From: Blastococcus sp.
Lineage (GTDB): Bacteria > Actinomycetota > Actinomycetes > Mycobacteriales > Geodermatophilaceae
Reading direction: 5' to 3'
DNA: 64,000 nucleotides
NCBI GenBank assembly: GCA_025465355.1
Contig: JAODNN010000183.1
Coordinates: 30,309 to 94,308, forward strand
In this document: one piece after another, positions 63,877-64,000 of the stretch
Numbering within the stretch: the stretch's first letter is position 1
How the letters are laid out: each line of letters begins with the position of its first letter
Position numbers and translations under genes: made by a program
The notes under the pieces: generated by a model
What the model saw: only the letters and a program-made list of their open reading frames with translations
Database searches by the model: none
Told to the model about the DNA's origin: nothing

Positions 63877-64000
63877 GTCGGGGCGGTTCGCGGTCACGCG
63901 ATGAGCTGGTCGGGGCGGTTCGCGGTCACGCGATGAGCTGGTCGGGGCGGTTCGCGGTCACGCGATGAGCTGGTCGGGGCGGTTCGCGGTCACGCGATGA
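63877..64000 (+). repeat. 32-bp perfect tandem repeat, at least 3.9 units, continues past the window
   Basis: Units begin at 63877, 63909, 63941 and 63973, with no mismatch; the fourth is cut by the window end. Period 32 is not a multiple of 3. There are no spacers, so it is not a CRISPR array. Confidence 0.93.

Noticed and set aside
63877..64000. CRISPR-like array
   Set aside because: Units are contiguous and identical with no spacers.

Overview
The window is very GC-rich, almost fully coding, and rich in GTG starts and 4-nt ATGA/GTGA stop/start overlaps. Gene content points to a mycothiol-producing, aerobic actinobacterium: mshA, mshD, a mycothiol-dependent isomerase, GlnR, RsiG, bS22, an HbhA-like protein, MurT/GatD and SenX3-RegX3. 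Gene order and protein style suggest Geodermatophilaceae (Blastococcus/Modestobacter/Geodermatophilus type). That placement is inference; no rRNA or tRNA lies here to confirm it.

Layout. 1-20 kb is a conserved core block whose order, from memory, resembles the M. tuberculosis Rv0482-Rv0505 neighbourhood: SerB-like HAD phosphatase, PlsC-like acyltransferase, GalE-like SDR, bS22, BldC-like HTH, proC, a proline-dehydrogenase-like gene, ppx with a membrane neighbour, regX3-senX3, phoU, gpmA, a PLP synthase, a DHA2 exporter, YbjN, mshA, an SDR and murB. 20-25 kb is an accessory segment: a fluoride module (crcB-DUF190-crcB facing a riboswitch-led DUF190 operon that contains a new 37-codon ORF), a relic of a DUF222/HNH gene, a mycothiol-dependent enzyme, a spermidine-synthase-like methyltransferase and a macrodomain hydrolase. 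25-31 kb carries DUF2516-hbhA-HTH, then rsiG-BKACE-ygfZ-fur and divergent pabC. 31-46 kb holds nhaA, a DUF885 peptidase operon, murT-gatD with an SDR and a TetR regulator, a sulfur cluster (sulfurtransferase, DUF1416, DUF4395, thioredoxin) led by a cysteine-rich attenuator peptide, LmeA-like DUF2993, glnR and mshD. 46-51 kb is pstSCAB. 51-64 kb holds a degenerate LCP/LytR_C protein, a coiled-coil repeat protein, a SIP-type flavin reductase, a PhoP/PhoR-type two-component pair, cysQ-cysDN, a CynX-type exporter, a frameshifted cytochrome P450 and a 32-bp tandem repeat that runs off the window end.

How it fits together. Phosphate starvation is covered by senX3-regX3, phoU and pstSCAB, with PHO-box-like GTTCACC repeats at both promoters. 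Thiol and sulfur metabolism is covered by mshA/mshD, cysDN, cysQ, the rhodanese/thioredoxin cluster and its Cys leader. Cell-envelope functions are murB, murT/gatD, LmeA-like and LCP-like proteins. The most novel-looking element is the fluoride locus: a good match to the crcB (fluoride) riboswitch sits not before the crcB genes but on the opposite strand, before a 37-codon ORF translationally coupled to a PII-like DUF190 gene.
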